DNA from: Eimeria necatrix | Taxonomy: Eukaryota; Apicomplexa; Conoidasida; Eucoccidiorida; Eimeriidae | DNA: 20,000 bases | Direction of reading: 5' to 3' | Assembly: GCF_000499385.1 (NCBI RefSeq) | Contig: NW_013654298.1 | Span: 5,001-25,000, forward strand | Shown here: positions 10,260 to 16,649 of the stretch, one piece after another | How the letters are laid out: each line of letters begins with the position of its first letter | Position numbering within the stretch: position 1 is the stretch's first letter | Notes under the pieces: generated by a model | Databases searched by the model: none | What the model saw: the letters and a program-made list of their open reading frames with translations, nothing else | What the model was told of the DNA's origin: nothing | Translations under genes and position numbers: made by a program

Positions 10260-10618
10260 GGGCAGGCGTGACTCTGCAGCTACAATCCACATTAATTATT
10301 AATTGTTCATTTGATTTTAATTTTAATTTTAATTTTAATTTTAATTTTAATTTTAATTTAATTTTAAATTTAAATTTAAATTAAAATATTTATTTTTAAC
10401 TACGAACTTCTCTGCTGCTGCTAAGTGCTCTTGGGGTGTATGTACACCGCAGCAGCCCACCTGCTCGCCTGCAGCACAAACTGCAGCGGATTGGCTGCGG
10501 CTGCTGCTGCTGCTGCTGCTTCGGACAGCGGAGGGCCGCGAGCAGCAGCAGCAGCAGCAGCAGCGGCTGCTGCTGCTGCTGCTGCTGCTGCCTCTCCCTC
10601 TGGCCCTGAGACGGCCAT
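1703..10618 (-). CDS. COG2: conserved oligomeric Golgi complex subunit 2 (gene span, at least 14 exons)
   Basis: COG2 is a helical subunit of lobe A of the COG complex, which tethers retrograde vesicles at the Golgi. I recognise it from collinear matches to recalled COG2: QFVLQAS then ELEKGAAALQ (N-terminal coiled coil), ENVFVEVLIRPLV (family AEALVGQVLVKPYI), YGDSFLWSFLK, FLNKR, LLPSSLKLFNELLQQHLQF, VLLASICADTAELRAQL (family VYVVADLDKLQEQL), TASLYVNRLLEPL (family TASSYVDSALKPL), an ALVARW helix, and the C terminus KVARQLKL|DVESF (family LQLALDVEYL). Exons: 10618?-10461, 10199-8656, 8228-8017, 7893-7717, 7427-7348, 6739-6631, 6170-5871, 5765-5443, 4908-4774, 4209-4114, 3669-3580, 3108-2959, 2256-2215, 1831-1703. 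Phases agree at every junction except 6631/6170. The first 60-70 residues of the family are missing, so 5' exons remain to be found. Long Ser, Gln and Ala runs inflate the protein. Confidence 0.85.
2189..2599. repeat. three GGTGTNNNNACACC palindromes
   Basis: Copies at 2189-2202 (centre ACGT), 2555-2568 (ACGT) and 2586-2599 (ACAT), plus a half copy near 2174-2182. All lie in the introns around COG2 exon 13; the first is 12 bases past its donor. Confidence 0.9.
2215..2256 (-). CDS. COG2: COG2 exon 13 (14 codons)
   Basis: Acceptor TTTTTTCTTTTAG, then EMAVAVKVARQLKL, then donor GTGAGG. Phase 0 on both sides. A palindrome copy lies 12 bases into the following intron (2189-2202). Confidence 0.8.
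2959..3108 (-). CDS. COG2: COG2 exon 12
   Basis: Acceptor TTTTTGCCCCAG, then ALVARWCCAAINSASEVYLN and a charged helix KIKELMSEEQKKERALQKLQ, matching the family's long helix after the TASSYV motif. The exon ends with PPGVHTPQD, where GVHTP is encoded by the palindrome at 2966-2979, then donor GTGAGC. Phase 0 on both sides, 50 codons. Confidence 0.88.
3580..3669 (-). CDS. COG2: COG2 exon 11, acceptor within the palindrome
   Basis: Encodes TPQTASLYVNRLLEPLRVFK then EETERQEIKK, close to family PTTASSYVDSALKPL. The only acceptors near the conserved start are GTGTACAG, inside palindrome 3665-3678 (exon from 3669), or the CCTCAG nine bases on, at its edge (exon from 3660). Both keep phase 0. Donor is AAG|GTATTT in AT-rich intron. 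Confidence 0.85.
4114..4209 (-). CDS. COG2: COG2 exon 10
   Basis: Acceptor GCTGCACGCAG, then EELLLRLLSFCICLSLAALK and TLPPRYRLVVRQ, then a near-ideal donor CAG|GTAAGT. It aligns with the family's helix before TASSYV. The following intron opens with telomere-like repeat. Phase 0 on both sides, 32 codons. Confidence 0.8.
4238..4451. repeat. cluster of six GGTGTNNNNACACC palindromes
   Basis: Copies at 4238-4251, 4281-4294, 4316-4329, 4354-4367, 4414-4427 and 4438-4451, some extended by flanking TGAG/CTCA to about 20 bp of dyad. They fill the acceptor side of COG2 intron 9. The nearest copy is about 28 bases upstream of exon 10. Confidence 0.95.
4500..4582. repeat. (AAAT)n microsatellite
   Basis: Near-perfect run of AAAT units inside COG2 intron 9, separating the two palindrome clusters. 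Confidence 0.95.
4669..4754. repeat. tandem palindromes with CTGT/ACAG centre
   Basis: Full copies at 4687-4700, 4722-4735 and 4741-4754 plus half copies (GGTGTACAGACAGC) near 4669 and 4704, arranged as a direct repeat of about 35 bp. They lie on the donor side of COG2 intron 9; the last begins 19 bases past the exon 9 donor. Confidence 0.93.
4774..4908 (-). CDS. COG2: COG2 exon 9
   Basis: Acceptor TTCACTGCGCAG, then AVLGRLLAAAGLPFVAQKRM, QQILNCILGLFEEMEIKI and KSSEREV, then donor GTGAGT. Helical and free of low-complexity runs. Phase 0 on both sides, 45 codons. The intron that follows carries nine full palindrome copies. Confidence 0.82.
5443..5765 (-). CDS. COG2: COG2 exon 8
   Basis: Starts after acceptor GCATGCGCGCAG. 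A Ser run leads to FVDAAVLLASICADTAELRA, matching family VYVVADLDKLQEQL, then a long Ala run and PPILQ before donor CAG|GTGATT. Entry phase 1 fits the donor at 5871; exit phase is 0. Confidence 0.85.
5871..6170 (-). CDS. COG2: COG2 exon 7 (entry frame unresolved)
   Basis: Acceptor TTGTGTGCAG at 6171 and donor GAAA|GTAAGG at 5870. The frame that reaches the donor reads INCRAAEHLRLLF, an Ala run, then LLPSSLKLFNELLQQHLQF, which matches the family. It needs a phase-1 entry, but exon 6 leaves in phase 0. The phase-0 frame reads LWLPSTAELL (family WNLPVYF-like) and later meets a stop with no GT before it. Confidence 0.7.
6198..6628. repeat. GCTA tetranucleotide array filling COG2 intron 6
   Basis: About 430 bp of (GCTA)n/(TAGC)n, itself self-complementary, interrupted by GCCA, GGCC and CACC variants. 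It runs up to the donor of exon 6 and almost to the acceptor of exon 7, so it makes up nearly the whole intron. Confidence 0.95.
6631..6739 (-). CDS. COG2: COG2 exon 6
   Basis: After an acceptor GATTTGAG it encodes VWGRLQAAEISAAFAALLQS then QALNFNTVRATFLNKR, then donor GTGAGC. FLNKR corresponds to family SFNKKW. Entry phase 2 agrees with exon 5; exit phase is 0. The next intron is almost wholly GCTA repeat. Confidence 0.75.
7348..7427 (-). CDS. COG2: COG2 exon 5
   Basis: Acceptor GCTGCTGCAG, then CISFGCPSASEPAYGDSFLW and SFLKLQ, matching the family region NPGNPDAFHEKYTISMDFV. Donor AG|GTTTGC is weak but gives the phase required by exon 6. Confidence 0.72.
7717..7893 (-). CDS. COG2: COG2 exon 4
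   Basis: Acceptor TTTGCTGCAG, then LLRCLLHGVAALLSAAPVLL and LPLALKLSGVHTPQ, ending LLRETLQ at donor CAG|GTAAAT. GVHTP is encoded by the palindrome at 7796-7809, in mid-exon. Phase 0 on both sides, 59 codons. Composition is simple, so support comes mainly from position and phase. Confidence 0.65.
8017..8228 (-). CDS. COG2: COG2 exon 3
   Basis: Acceptor TTTTGCTGCTGCAG, then VENVFVEVLIRPLVA, the counterpart of family ALVGQVLVKPYI, then a Gln/Leu-rich stretch and TTQEEAL before donor GTGAGT. The phase-1 entry joins AEA|VENVF exactly. Telomere-like repeats flank it in both introns (8244-8279 and 7955-8008). Confidence 0.85.
8229..8655. repeat. COG2 intron 2: CTG (sense) array plus telomere-like tract
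   Basis: On the sense (minus) strand this intron is mostly CTG and GCTGTT runs, then AGGGTTT repeats (8244-8279) just before the acceptor. The plus-strand CAG frames in it are shadows. Confidence 0.8.
8656..10199 (-). CDS. COG2: COG2 exon 2, large coiled-coil exon with amino-acid runs
   Basis: About 515 codons, opening SASLESLGAELEKGAAALQE after a (CTG)nCAG acceptor. Islands of helical sequence (QALKRQQLTQLALRAYKVLQ; TTYEKLQQLQQTLAAADKFY; VTKRLLLEMRDLLLQL; ETEWLVAFERVAAPLLS) alternate with runs of Ser, Gln and Ala. Ends KKGAEA with donor AG|GTGAGC. The family region is roughly 150 residues, so most of the exon is expansion. Confidence 0.85.
10461..10618 (-). CDS. COG2: COG2 exon 1 of those visible (5' edge uncertain)
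   Basis: Ends NPLQFVLQAS with donor AGCAG|GTGGGC in phase 2, which exactly fits the phase-2 entry of the next exon. The motif corresponds to family DYADFVNLS. Upstream the frame is an Ala run back to an ATG at 10616-10618, with a TAG a little further up. That ATG is probably internal, because the family has 60-70 residues before this motif. A palindrome copy lies 12 bases into the next intron (10435-10448). Confidence 0.6.
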
Positions 10619-10754
10619 AGTGAGGCAGCAGCAAATGTCTTCCTAAGCCCTGCAGCCCCCGCCGCAGCAGCAGCAGCAGCAGCGGAACAGCAACAGCTGC
10701 TGCTGCTGCTGCTGCTGCAGGACCGCAGCAGCAGCACCGCAGCTGCAGCACTGG

Positions 10755-10796
<42 letters not shown>

Positions 10797-10870
10797 CCGG
10801 AGGCTTCAGAGAGTCCTGGGGGCCACCATGAAAGGCTGCAGCAGCCGACGGGCAGAGGAGGCAGCGGGGC

Positions 10871-11440
10871 TAGGGTTTAGGGTTTAGGGTTTAGGGTTTA
10901 AAAAGTGTTTATTAATTAAAAATAAAGAATAAAACTTTTCTTTTTTGTTTCTTTTGCTGCCATTTTAAACCCAATGCGCAGCAGACACGAGCTGGGGGGC
11001 CCCCCGACCCGCGGGGGGCCCCCCTGCTGCTGCAGCAGCAGTTTCGTTGGCTTAGTTTGCTGCATTTGTTTTTATTTTGTTTTTATTTATTAAAATATAA
11101 TAAATATAGCTTTCCAGCTAGCTGGCTAGCTAGCTAGCTGGCTAGCTAGCTAGCCAGGGGGCTCCCGAGGTATCTCGAGCAGCAGCCACGTTGGTGCTGA
11201 GGGTTTAGGGTTTAGCAAGGCTATCACACCGCAAACCCTAAACCCTAAACCCTCAATAATAAACCCCACCTCTTCCCACAGCTAGCTAGCTAGCTAGCCA
11301 GCTAGCTAGCCAGCTAGCTAGCTAGCCAGCAAGCCGCCATCCAGGGTTTACATCTGCTTCTAGCTCCTATCCGAAACCCTAAAAACTTCCCTGTAACGCC
11401 TAAACCCTAAACCCTAAACCCTAAACCCTAAACCCTAGCC
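10871..11440. repeat. COG2-MYG1 spacer: telomere-like, GCTA and GGGGCCCC repeats
   Basis: AGGGTTT at 10871-10900 and 11198-11216, AAACCCT at 11230-11252 and 11398-11438, GCTA arrays at 11112-11156 and 11280-11332, and GGGGGGCCCCCC dyads at 10995-11022. A minus-strand ATG at about 10961 opens a short Lys-rich frame (MAAKETKKKSF) ending in AT-rich DNA; it could be a 5' exon of COG2, but I cannot support that. Confidence 0.8.
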
Positions 11441-11524
11441 TCTCTGTCAACTGATAAGAACTTCATTTGAACCCTAAAAAGCTGCAAAACGCAAAACTCC
11501 AGAGGCCCCCAGAGGCTGCTTTTT

Positions 11525-11565
11525 CTACCGCTGCTGCTGCTCTGGCAGCAGCAGCAGCAGCAGCA

Positions 11566-11623
<58 letters not shown>

Positions 11624-11647
11624 CTCATTCGCCTCCGAAAAACTTGA
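11525..11647 (-). CDS. candidate exon in the COG2-MYG1 spacer
   Basis: After an acceptor TAATTACAG the minus strand reads SSFSEANEQ followed by a Gln run and a Leu run, then a possible donor CG|GTAGAA near 11529, with an in-frame TAG at 11525-11527. It may be a 5' exon of COG2, whose N terminus is not otherwise accounted for. Only nine residues are non-repetitive. Confidence 0.25.
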
Positions 11648-11825
11648 CTGTAATTAGTTTTGAAGCAGAAATAAAACTCGGACTTTAATTGCATTCATTC
11701 TGCTTCTCTTTTATTTATTTTTAATTATTATTTTCCATTTTGAGTTTTGCAATTCCAAACATTTCTTTTTTTATTTTTATTTTTTTTATTTTTTTTATTT
11801 TTTTAATTTGAATTTGCTGCGGACA

Positions 11826-11877
11826 CTTCCGCCACTCCGAAGGCTTTTGCTGCTGGCTTCAGTTTCTCTTATTTATC

Positions 11878-11911
<34 letters not shown>

Positions 11912-12300
11912 AGCAGCAGCTCCAGAGACTTTTTCTGCTGGCTTTAGTCTCTCTTAATTATTTGCTGCTGCTGCTGCTGCTGCTGCTGCTGAAGCAGCAG
12001 CAGCTCCAAAGGCTTTTTCTGCTGGCTTCATCAGTCTCCCTTATTTTTTTGCTGCTGCTGCTGCTGCAGCAGCAGCAGCTCCGAAGGCATTTGCTGCTGG
12101 CTTTAGGCTCTCTTATTTATCTGCTGCTGCTGCTGCTGCAGCAGCTGCAGCAGCTCCAAAGGCATTTGCTGCTGGTTTTAGGCTCTCTTATTTATCTGCT
12201 GCTGCTGCTGCTGCTGCTGCAGAAGCAGCAGCTCCAAAGGCATTTGCTGCTGGCTTTAGGCTCTCTTACTTATCTGCTGCTGCTGCAGCAGCAGCAGCAG
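11826..12300. repeat. minisatellite of about 70-85 bp units
   Basis: Six imperfect tandem units. Each has a CTG run, CAGCAGCAGCTCCAAAGGC, a TTGCTGCTGGCTTTAG segment and CTCTCTTATTTAT. The leftmost units are most diverged and the rightmost three nearly identical. The right end overlaps the last codons and stop of MYG1. Confidence 0.88.
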
Positions 12301-12337
12301 CAGCAAGGGTTTGGCGAATCATTTCGTAGGCCGCTGC
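12266..12337 (-). CDS. MYG1: MYG1 last exon
   Basis: Acceptor GGGTCTGCAG, then AAAYEMIRQTL aligned with family EGALSMARATL, an Ala run, DK and TAA. Phase 0 entry joins TKTR|AAAYEM. The stop lies in the first unit of the 3' minisatellite. Confidence 0.82.
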   Translation of the reverse strand, partial: AAAYEMIRQTLAAAAAAAAAADK

Positions 12338-12611
12338 CTGCAGACCCGCAGCAGCTAGCTGGCTCGTGTCTTAGCAGCAACAAATAAATTAATTAATTTA
12401 ATTTAATTTAATTTAATTTAATTTAATTAATTTAATTAATTTAATTTAATTAATTAAATTAATTAAATAATTAAATAATTATTATTTCATTTCTCACTCT
12501 TGTCTTGGTGATTCCGAGAAAGCCCGTGGCGTGGCAAAACACGAAATCGGTTTCTTTCAAAGCCTCGTTTTCTGCTGCTGCAGCAGCAGGAGCTGCTGCT
12601 GCAGCAGCAGG

Positions 12612-12646
<35 letters not shown>

Positions 12647-12865
12647 CCTGCAGCACAACTTGGCCCAGCTGCGCGTCTCTGAGGCCCCGAAAAGACTCTT
12701 TTAATGGCAATCTGCTGCTGAAGTTTTCGCCTTCTTTCGGAATGCAGCGCACAGTCCACGAGGTGTACGTACACCCCGTGGCTTCGCAGCAACGCTCCGA
12801 CGGATACACCTGAAACTTCACAGGCTCCAAACCCAACTCCCACTCCAGGCTGTAAATGTGGTCCT

Positions 12866-12907
<42 letters not shown>

Positions 12908-14507
12908 TGGCAGCAGCAGCAGCGGCGGCGGTGGAGCGGCAGCAGCAGTGCAGCAGCAGCAGCAGCGGAGTGGTGGCGCCGCTCGAAGCAGCAGCACTAG
13001 CTGTGGTGGCGGCATTGCTCAGCAGCAGCAGCAGCAAACAGAAATGCAGCTCTCTCGCCACTCCGCAGCACTTCCCCCCAGGCTTTTAACCAAACAACTA
13101 ATTAAATTAATTAAATTAATTAATTAATTAATTAATTAATTAATTAATTAATTAATTAATTAATTAATTAATTAATTAATTAATAACAATACCTCCACTG
13201 GAGTCCACCTGGGGAGCTCGACTGCAGCAGCACTGTAGCAGCCCGCAGCGCGCAGCAGCAGCGCGTCTTTGAGGGTTTTCCTTGCTGGCATCCAAACCCT
13301 AATTAAGCGGATAACAGTTTCTTTGAGGGTTTCATCTGCTGCTTTAATGGCTTTTCTAAACCCCCAAACTTCTGCTGCTGAGCCCCCCCAAATGGGCACT
13401 TCCAGCCAGTTAAAGGGGCACTCCCAGCCCCTTCCTGCTGCTGCTGCTGCAGCAGCAAACAGCTCCCGCTGCTGCTGCTGCAGCGCAGCAGCAGCAACGC
13501 TCTCCTGGTACTCCCACACGTACAGGGGCCCCAGGGGCCCCAAAGAAGCATCCCCGGGGGCCCCCCCGGGGGCCCCCCCGGGGGCCCCCTCGGGGGCCCC
13601 CTTGCCTTGGGGGCCCCCTTCTGCTGCAGCAGCAGCCCCCTGGGGGGCCCCCCCGTCCGCCTTGGGGGCCCCCTCCTGGGGGCCCCCCTGGGGGGCCCCC
13701 CCCTGGGGGGCCCCCCCCCCGGGGGCCCCCTGGGGGGCCCCCTGGGGGCCCCCAGGGGCCTCAAACTTATAAGGGTACAGAGATGCTACCCTACTTGCCA
13801 GTCCTGTAGTTTCCTTATAAAGGGGGGGCCCCCCTCGGGAAATGCCAACTCCATTATCTGCTGCATCTACAGCTTCGATGAGGTGTACGTACACCCCGTA
13901 CATCAGCTGCCGCAGACTCTCCTCGCACTCCACGCCTGCGCAACAAACCCTAAACCCTAAACCCTAAACCCTAAACCCTTATAAATCCTTATAAACCCTT
14001 ACAAACCCTAAACCCTAAACCCTAAACCCTTATTAACCCTTATAAACCCTTACAAGCCCTAAACCCTAAACCCTAAACCCTAAACCCTTATAAACCCTTA
14101 TAAACCCTTACAAACCCTAAACCCTAAACCCTAAACCCTAAACCCTCATCTCACCGAATCTTTCTCTCAAAATGCGTTCTCCAAAATGACTAAAAACAAG
14201 CCCCGCGCTGCTCAACTTCGTAACAGCTTCTCTCATCTTCACACTCTTCCCGGGGGCCCCCCCGGGGGGCCCCTGGGGGGCCCCCTGGGGGCCCCCCTGG
14301 AGGTATTTGGCGAAGTCGAAAGTGTCGGAAAAGCCCTTTTGGTGGTGGTCGAACTTGAGGGTTTGGGGTGTATGTACACCTCCGACATCGACCAAGACAG
14401 AGCACTTCTCCAAGTCTTCGCTGCTGCGGCTGCGGCAGATTTTTGCTGCTGCGAATTGCTGCAGCGACAGCAGCAGCGCGCAGGCCAGCGCCTCGTCCAG
14501 GTGGAAC
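12266..14507 (-). CDS. MYG1: MYG1 / UPF0160 exoribonuclease (gene span, four exons visible)
   Basis: MYG1 is a DHH-superfamily metal-dependent 3'-5' RNA exonuclease, reported in animals in nucleolus and mitochondria. Exons 14507-14155, 13935-13193, 12863-12498 and 12337-12266 join in matching phase. Motifs in order: FHLDEALACALL (family FHCDEALACALL), VLVDVGG, FDHHQ (the DHH metal-binding motif), KLSSAGLVFSHFG, EAVDAADNGV, ASRVASLYP, GFRKAIKAADETL, VWMPARKTLKDAL, VRCIPKEGENFSSRLPL, FRGLRDAQL, CHATGFLGITKTR, and a C-terminal EMIRQTL helix. This covers almost the whole family length. The N-terminal GTHNG segment is missing and must come from an upstream exon. Three palindrome copies and three low-complexity inserts lie within the coding exons. 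Confidence 0.92.
12383..12486. repeat. AATTTAATT array in MYG1 intron 3
   Basis: Run of TTTAATTTAA and TTAATTAA units immediately downstream (sense) of the donor at 12497. Confidence 0.9.
12498..12863 (-). CDS. MYG1: MYG1 exon with C-terminal domain
   Basis: Acceptor GCTGCTCAG, then DHIYSLEWELG, FQVYPSERCC, GCTYTS, TVRCIPKEGENFSSRLPL, FRGLRDAQLGQV, an Ala/Pro run, FCHATGFLGITKTR, then donor GTGAGA. GCTYTS comes from the palindrome at 12762-12775 and is about where the family has a short surface turn (YTDQAGQW). Phase 0 on both sides, 122 codons. Confidence 0.92.
12864..13192. repeat. MYG1 intron 2: (TTAA/ATTA)n then CTG-rich
   Basis: Sense strand: donor GTATTG, about 90 bp of ATTA repeat (13098-13184), then CTG and GCTGCC runs to the TCAG acceptor. 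Frames in the GC-rich part are shadows. Confidence 0.85.
13193..13935 (-). CDS. MYG1: MYG1 central exon
   Basis: Acceptor TTGCGCAG, then VECEESLRQLM, VYVHLIEAVDAADNGV (family MYENFVEEVDAVDNGI), ASRVASLYP, a 70-residue GGPQGAP insert from GGGGCCCC repeats, then GFRKAIKAADETL and VWMPARKTLKDAL, ending PVE at donor GTATTG. VYVH comes from the palindrome at 13882-13895 and does not change the length against the family. Confidence 0.92.
13535..13755. repeat. GGGGCCCC block inside MYG1 coding sequence
   Basis: Tandem GGGGGCCCCCC units in frame with MYG1, read as GGPQGAP/GAPQG. They separate ASRVASLYPYKFE from YVWEYQESV, a place where the recalled family has a short loop. Confidence 0.9.
13944..14146. 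repeat. telomere-like array filling MYG1 intron 1
   Basis: Blocks of four to five AAACCCT alternate with TTATAAACCCTTATAAACCC-type linkers in a higher-order repeat of about 65 bp, three times. Almost the entire 219-bp intron between the donor at 14154 and acceptor at 13936 is this array. Confidence 0.95.
14155..14507 (-). CDS. MYG1: MYG1 catalytic DHH exon (first visible)
   Basis: Acceptor (CTG)nCAG, then FHLDEALACALL, VLVDVGGVHTPQTLKFDHHQ, a GGPQGAP insert, KLSSAGLVFSHFG and RFG at donor G|GTGAGA. The recalled family has FHCDEA; here the Cys is Leu. VHTPQ derives from the palindrome at 14367-14380 and replaces family EYDPR with no change in length. Confidence 0.92.
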
Positions 14508-14509
14508 CT

Positions 14510-14554
<45 letters not shown>

Positions 14555-15050
14555 GGCAGTGCCAGCAAGCGGCGCAGCGAGAGGAGGCGCAGCAGCGCAG
14601 CAAACAGCAGCAACAGTAGCAGCATTAGCAGCAGCAGCAGCACTGCTAGCAGCATTGGCAGCAGCGTAGCAGCAGTATTGGCAGCAGTTGCAGCAGCAGC
14701 AGCAGCAGCACAAGAAGTAGGAGCAGCAGTACAAGCAGCAGTAGCAGCAGCAGCACAAGCAGCACCAGTACTAGGAGCAGCAGTGCTAGCAGCAGTTGTA
14801 GGAGCAGCAGCAGCAGCAGTTGTAGCAGCAGCAGCAGCAGCACGAAGGCAACAGATCAGAAGTAGCAGCAGGAACATAAGTGAGGAGACGAGCAGCAGCA
14901 GCCGCAACAGCAGCCACAAGCACCCACAGCAGCAGCAGCAGCAGCAGCTGCAGCAGCTGCAGCAGCAGAAGCAGCAGCTGCAGCAGCAGAAGCATCAGCG
15001 GCGACACCCTAAAAGCAGCACCATTTGCGGCAGTGGTGTCAAGAGCATCT

Positions 15051-15092
<42 letters not shown>

Positions 15093-15300
15093 CACACTCA
15101 CCGTGGATGTTCGGGACTTGTTGACTGCAGCAAAAGGACGAAAGTGCCGCTGTGAGATAAAAGATACGCCAGCAGCAGCAGCAGCAGCAGCAGGAAGGCG
15201 CATGCAGCAGCAACTAGCAGCAAAAGAAAGACAGCAGCGGAGAGCCCTGCAGTGGCAGCAGACAGCAGCAAAAGGGAGCTCCAGAAGGAGAAATAAAAGA
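14508..15300. other. CAG/CTG-rich stretch upstream of MYG1
   Basis: Plus-strand CAG (sense CTG) of variable purity, consistent with a 5' intron of MYG1. At 15097-15160 the minus strand has acceptors TATCTCACAG and TTTGCTGCAG and a good donor CACG|GTGAGT. The frame STSPEHPR fits the phase of the FHLDEA exon, but it lacks the family's GTHNG, so I do not assign it firmly. Confidence 0.5.
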
Positions 15301-15419
15301 ATAAATCAGTTTTAAATTGAAAAAAAGGAAAATAAATCTCCAATTTAAAAAGAAATGTTCTTTTAAAGCTCAAAATGAGACCATTTCCGATCGGCGGCTG
15401 CTTGGCGTCGATGCTGCGG

Positions 15420-15433
15420 GGTGTACAGACACC
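15420..15433. repeat. palindrome copy upstream of MYG1
   Basis: GGTGTACAGACACC, with a half-copy (CTGTCTGTACAG) 35 bases on. The surrounding DNA is AT-rich on both sides. Confidence 0.9.
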
Positions 15434-15764
15434 TCAGCGCTGCAGCAGCGCCGCCAACTTGCGTTCGGCTGTCTGTACAGAAAGAAAAAGCAAAATGTTG
15501 AATTGAAATAAAATAAAATAAAACAAAATGTTGAATTAAAATAAAATAAATCTTTTTATTTATTTATTTCTTTTTAAACTACTCAGCGAAGCACTGCAGC
15601 AACAGCAGCACGCGCCCTGGCAGCAGCTGCAACCCAGCAGCAGCAGCAGCAACTGCAGCAGCAGCAGCAGCAACTGCAGCAGCAGCAGCTGCTGCAGCAG
15701 CAGCAGCAGAAACGAGAACACTGACATTCAGAAGAACTCAGACAAGGCACACACTCCCAGCCGG

Positions 15765-15836
15765 CGAGGGTTTAGGGTTGGGGGAGTGGGGTCTAGGGTT
15801 TAGGGTTTAAGGCTTAGGGTTTAGGGTTTAGGGTTT
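15765..15836. repeat. AGGGTTT telomere-like tract
   Basis: Degenerate to perfect AGGGTTT units preceded by a G-rich segment (GGGGGAGTGGGG). Intergenic or 5' intronic. Confidence 0.9.
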
Positions 15837-15950
15837 CTTCTCTAAACCCCATGAGGCAAAAGGAGCAGCAGCAAAGTGGAAAGGCCCGAAGCTGGGCTTG
15901 AGCTGCAGCAGCAGCACACCCTAGCCGGTGTGCTGCTGCTGCTGCTGCTG

Positions 15951-15996
<46 letters not shown>

Positions 15997-16050
15997 CTAG
16001 CCGTGGAACAAAAAGTGCAGCAACAGCGGCAGCAGTGCGAAAAGCCTTAC

Positions 16051-16084
16051 GCGATATTCCATGTCTTCCGCTTCCTGTTGCCGG

Positions 16085-16155
<71 letters not shown>

Positions 16156-16242
16156 ATTTTCCCGATCTGCTTCTTCCTTTCTTTCTCTTTTCAAAAGTCT
16201 TTCTGCCCAAACGGCATTCAGGTGTACGTACACCTCAACGCT
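16051..16242 (-). CDS. exon of an unrecognised minus-strand gene
   Basis: Minus strand: possible acceptor CATTCGAG, then SVEVYVHLNAVWAERLLKRE, RKEEADREN, a Gln run of about 23, HRQQEAEDMEYR, then donor CGC|GTAAGG. The charged, mixed sequence on both sides of the Gln run and the good donor argue for real coding. VYVH is from the palindrome at 16221-16234, eight bases inside the exon. It may be a 5' exon of MYG1 or part of a separate gene. A neighbouring frame upstream (TSNTQHYTSYEQ near 16380) may be another exon. Confidence 0.45.
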
Positions 16243-16285
16243 CTCGAATGTTCAGCTGGGAGTCGCGCGCAGCAAGCGGACGCCG

Positions 16286-16352
<67 letters not shown>

Positions 16353-16426
16353 ATAGGAGGTATAGTGCTGTGTGTTGCTGGTAAACTGCAGCAGCGGATG
16401 CAGCAGCAGACTCAAAAGAGACTGAA

Positions 16427-16578
16427 AACCCTAAACCCTAAACCCTACAGTAGCGAATAAAGGGTTTGGCGCGAGGGTTTAGGCCTGCAGGGGAGGCTAG
16501 ACTCTCCTCTGGGGTTTAGGGTTTAGGGTTTAGGGTTTAGGGTTTAGGGTTTAGGGTTTAGGGTTTAGGGTTTAGGGT
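16427..16578. repeat. telomere-like tracts, opposite orientations
   Basis: Three AAACCCT units near 16427-16447, then about nine perfect AGGGTTT units at 16512-16578, the longest perfect run in the window. Confidence 0.95.
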
Positions 16579-16649
16579 GCGGTGAGCCAAGTTGCGTGAG
16601 GCCGCTGCTCAGTTTTTCGCCGTTTATTCTCTGCAATTTTTTTATTTAT

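Noticed and set aside
11878..12387. Plus-strand open frame of Leu/Gln repeats
   Set aside because: It is the minisatellite downstream of MYG1 read through; there is no non-repetitive segment and the last MYG1 exon is on the other strand.
12471..13061. A single long minus-strand gene reading through 12863
   Set aside because: The part above 12863 is Ala/Leu repeat with no family match, while a TCAG acceptor at 12864 joins PVE|DHIYSLE in phase with the upstream MYG1 exon.
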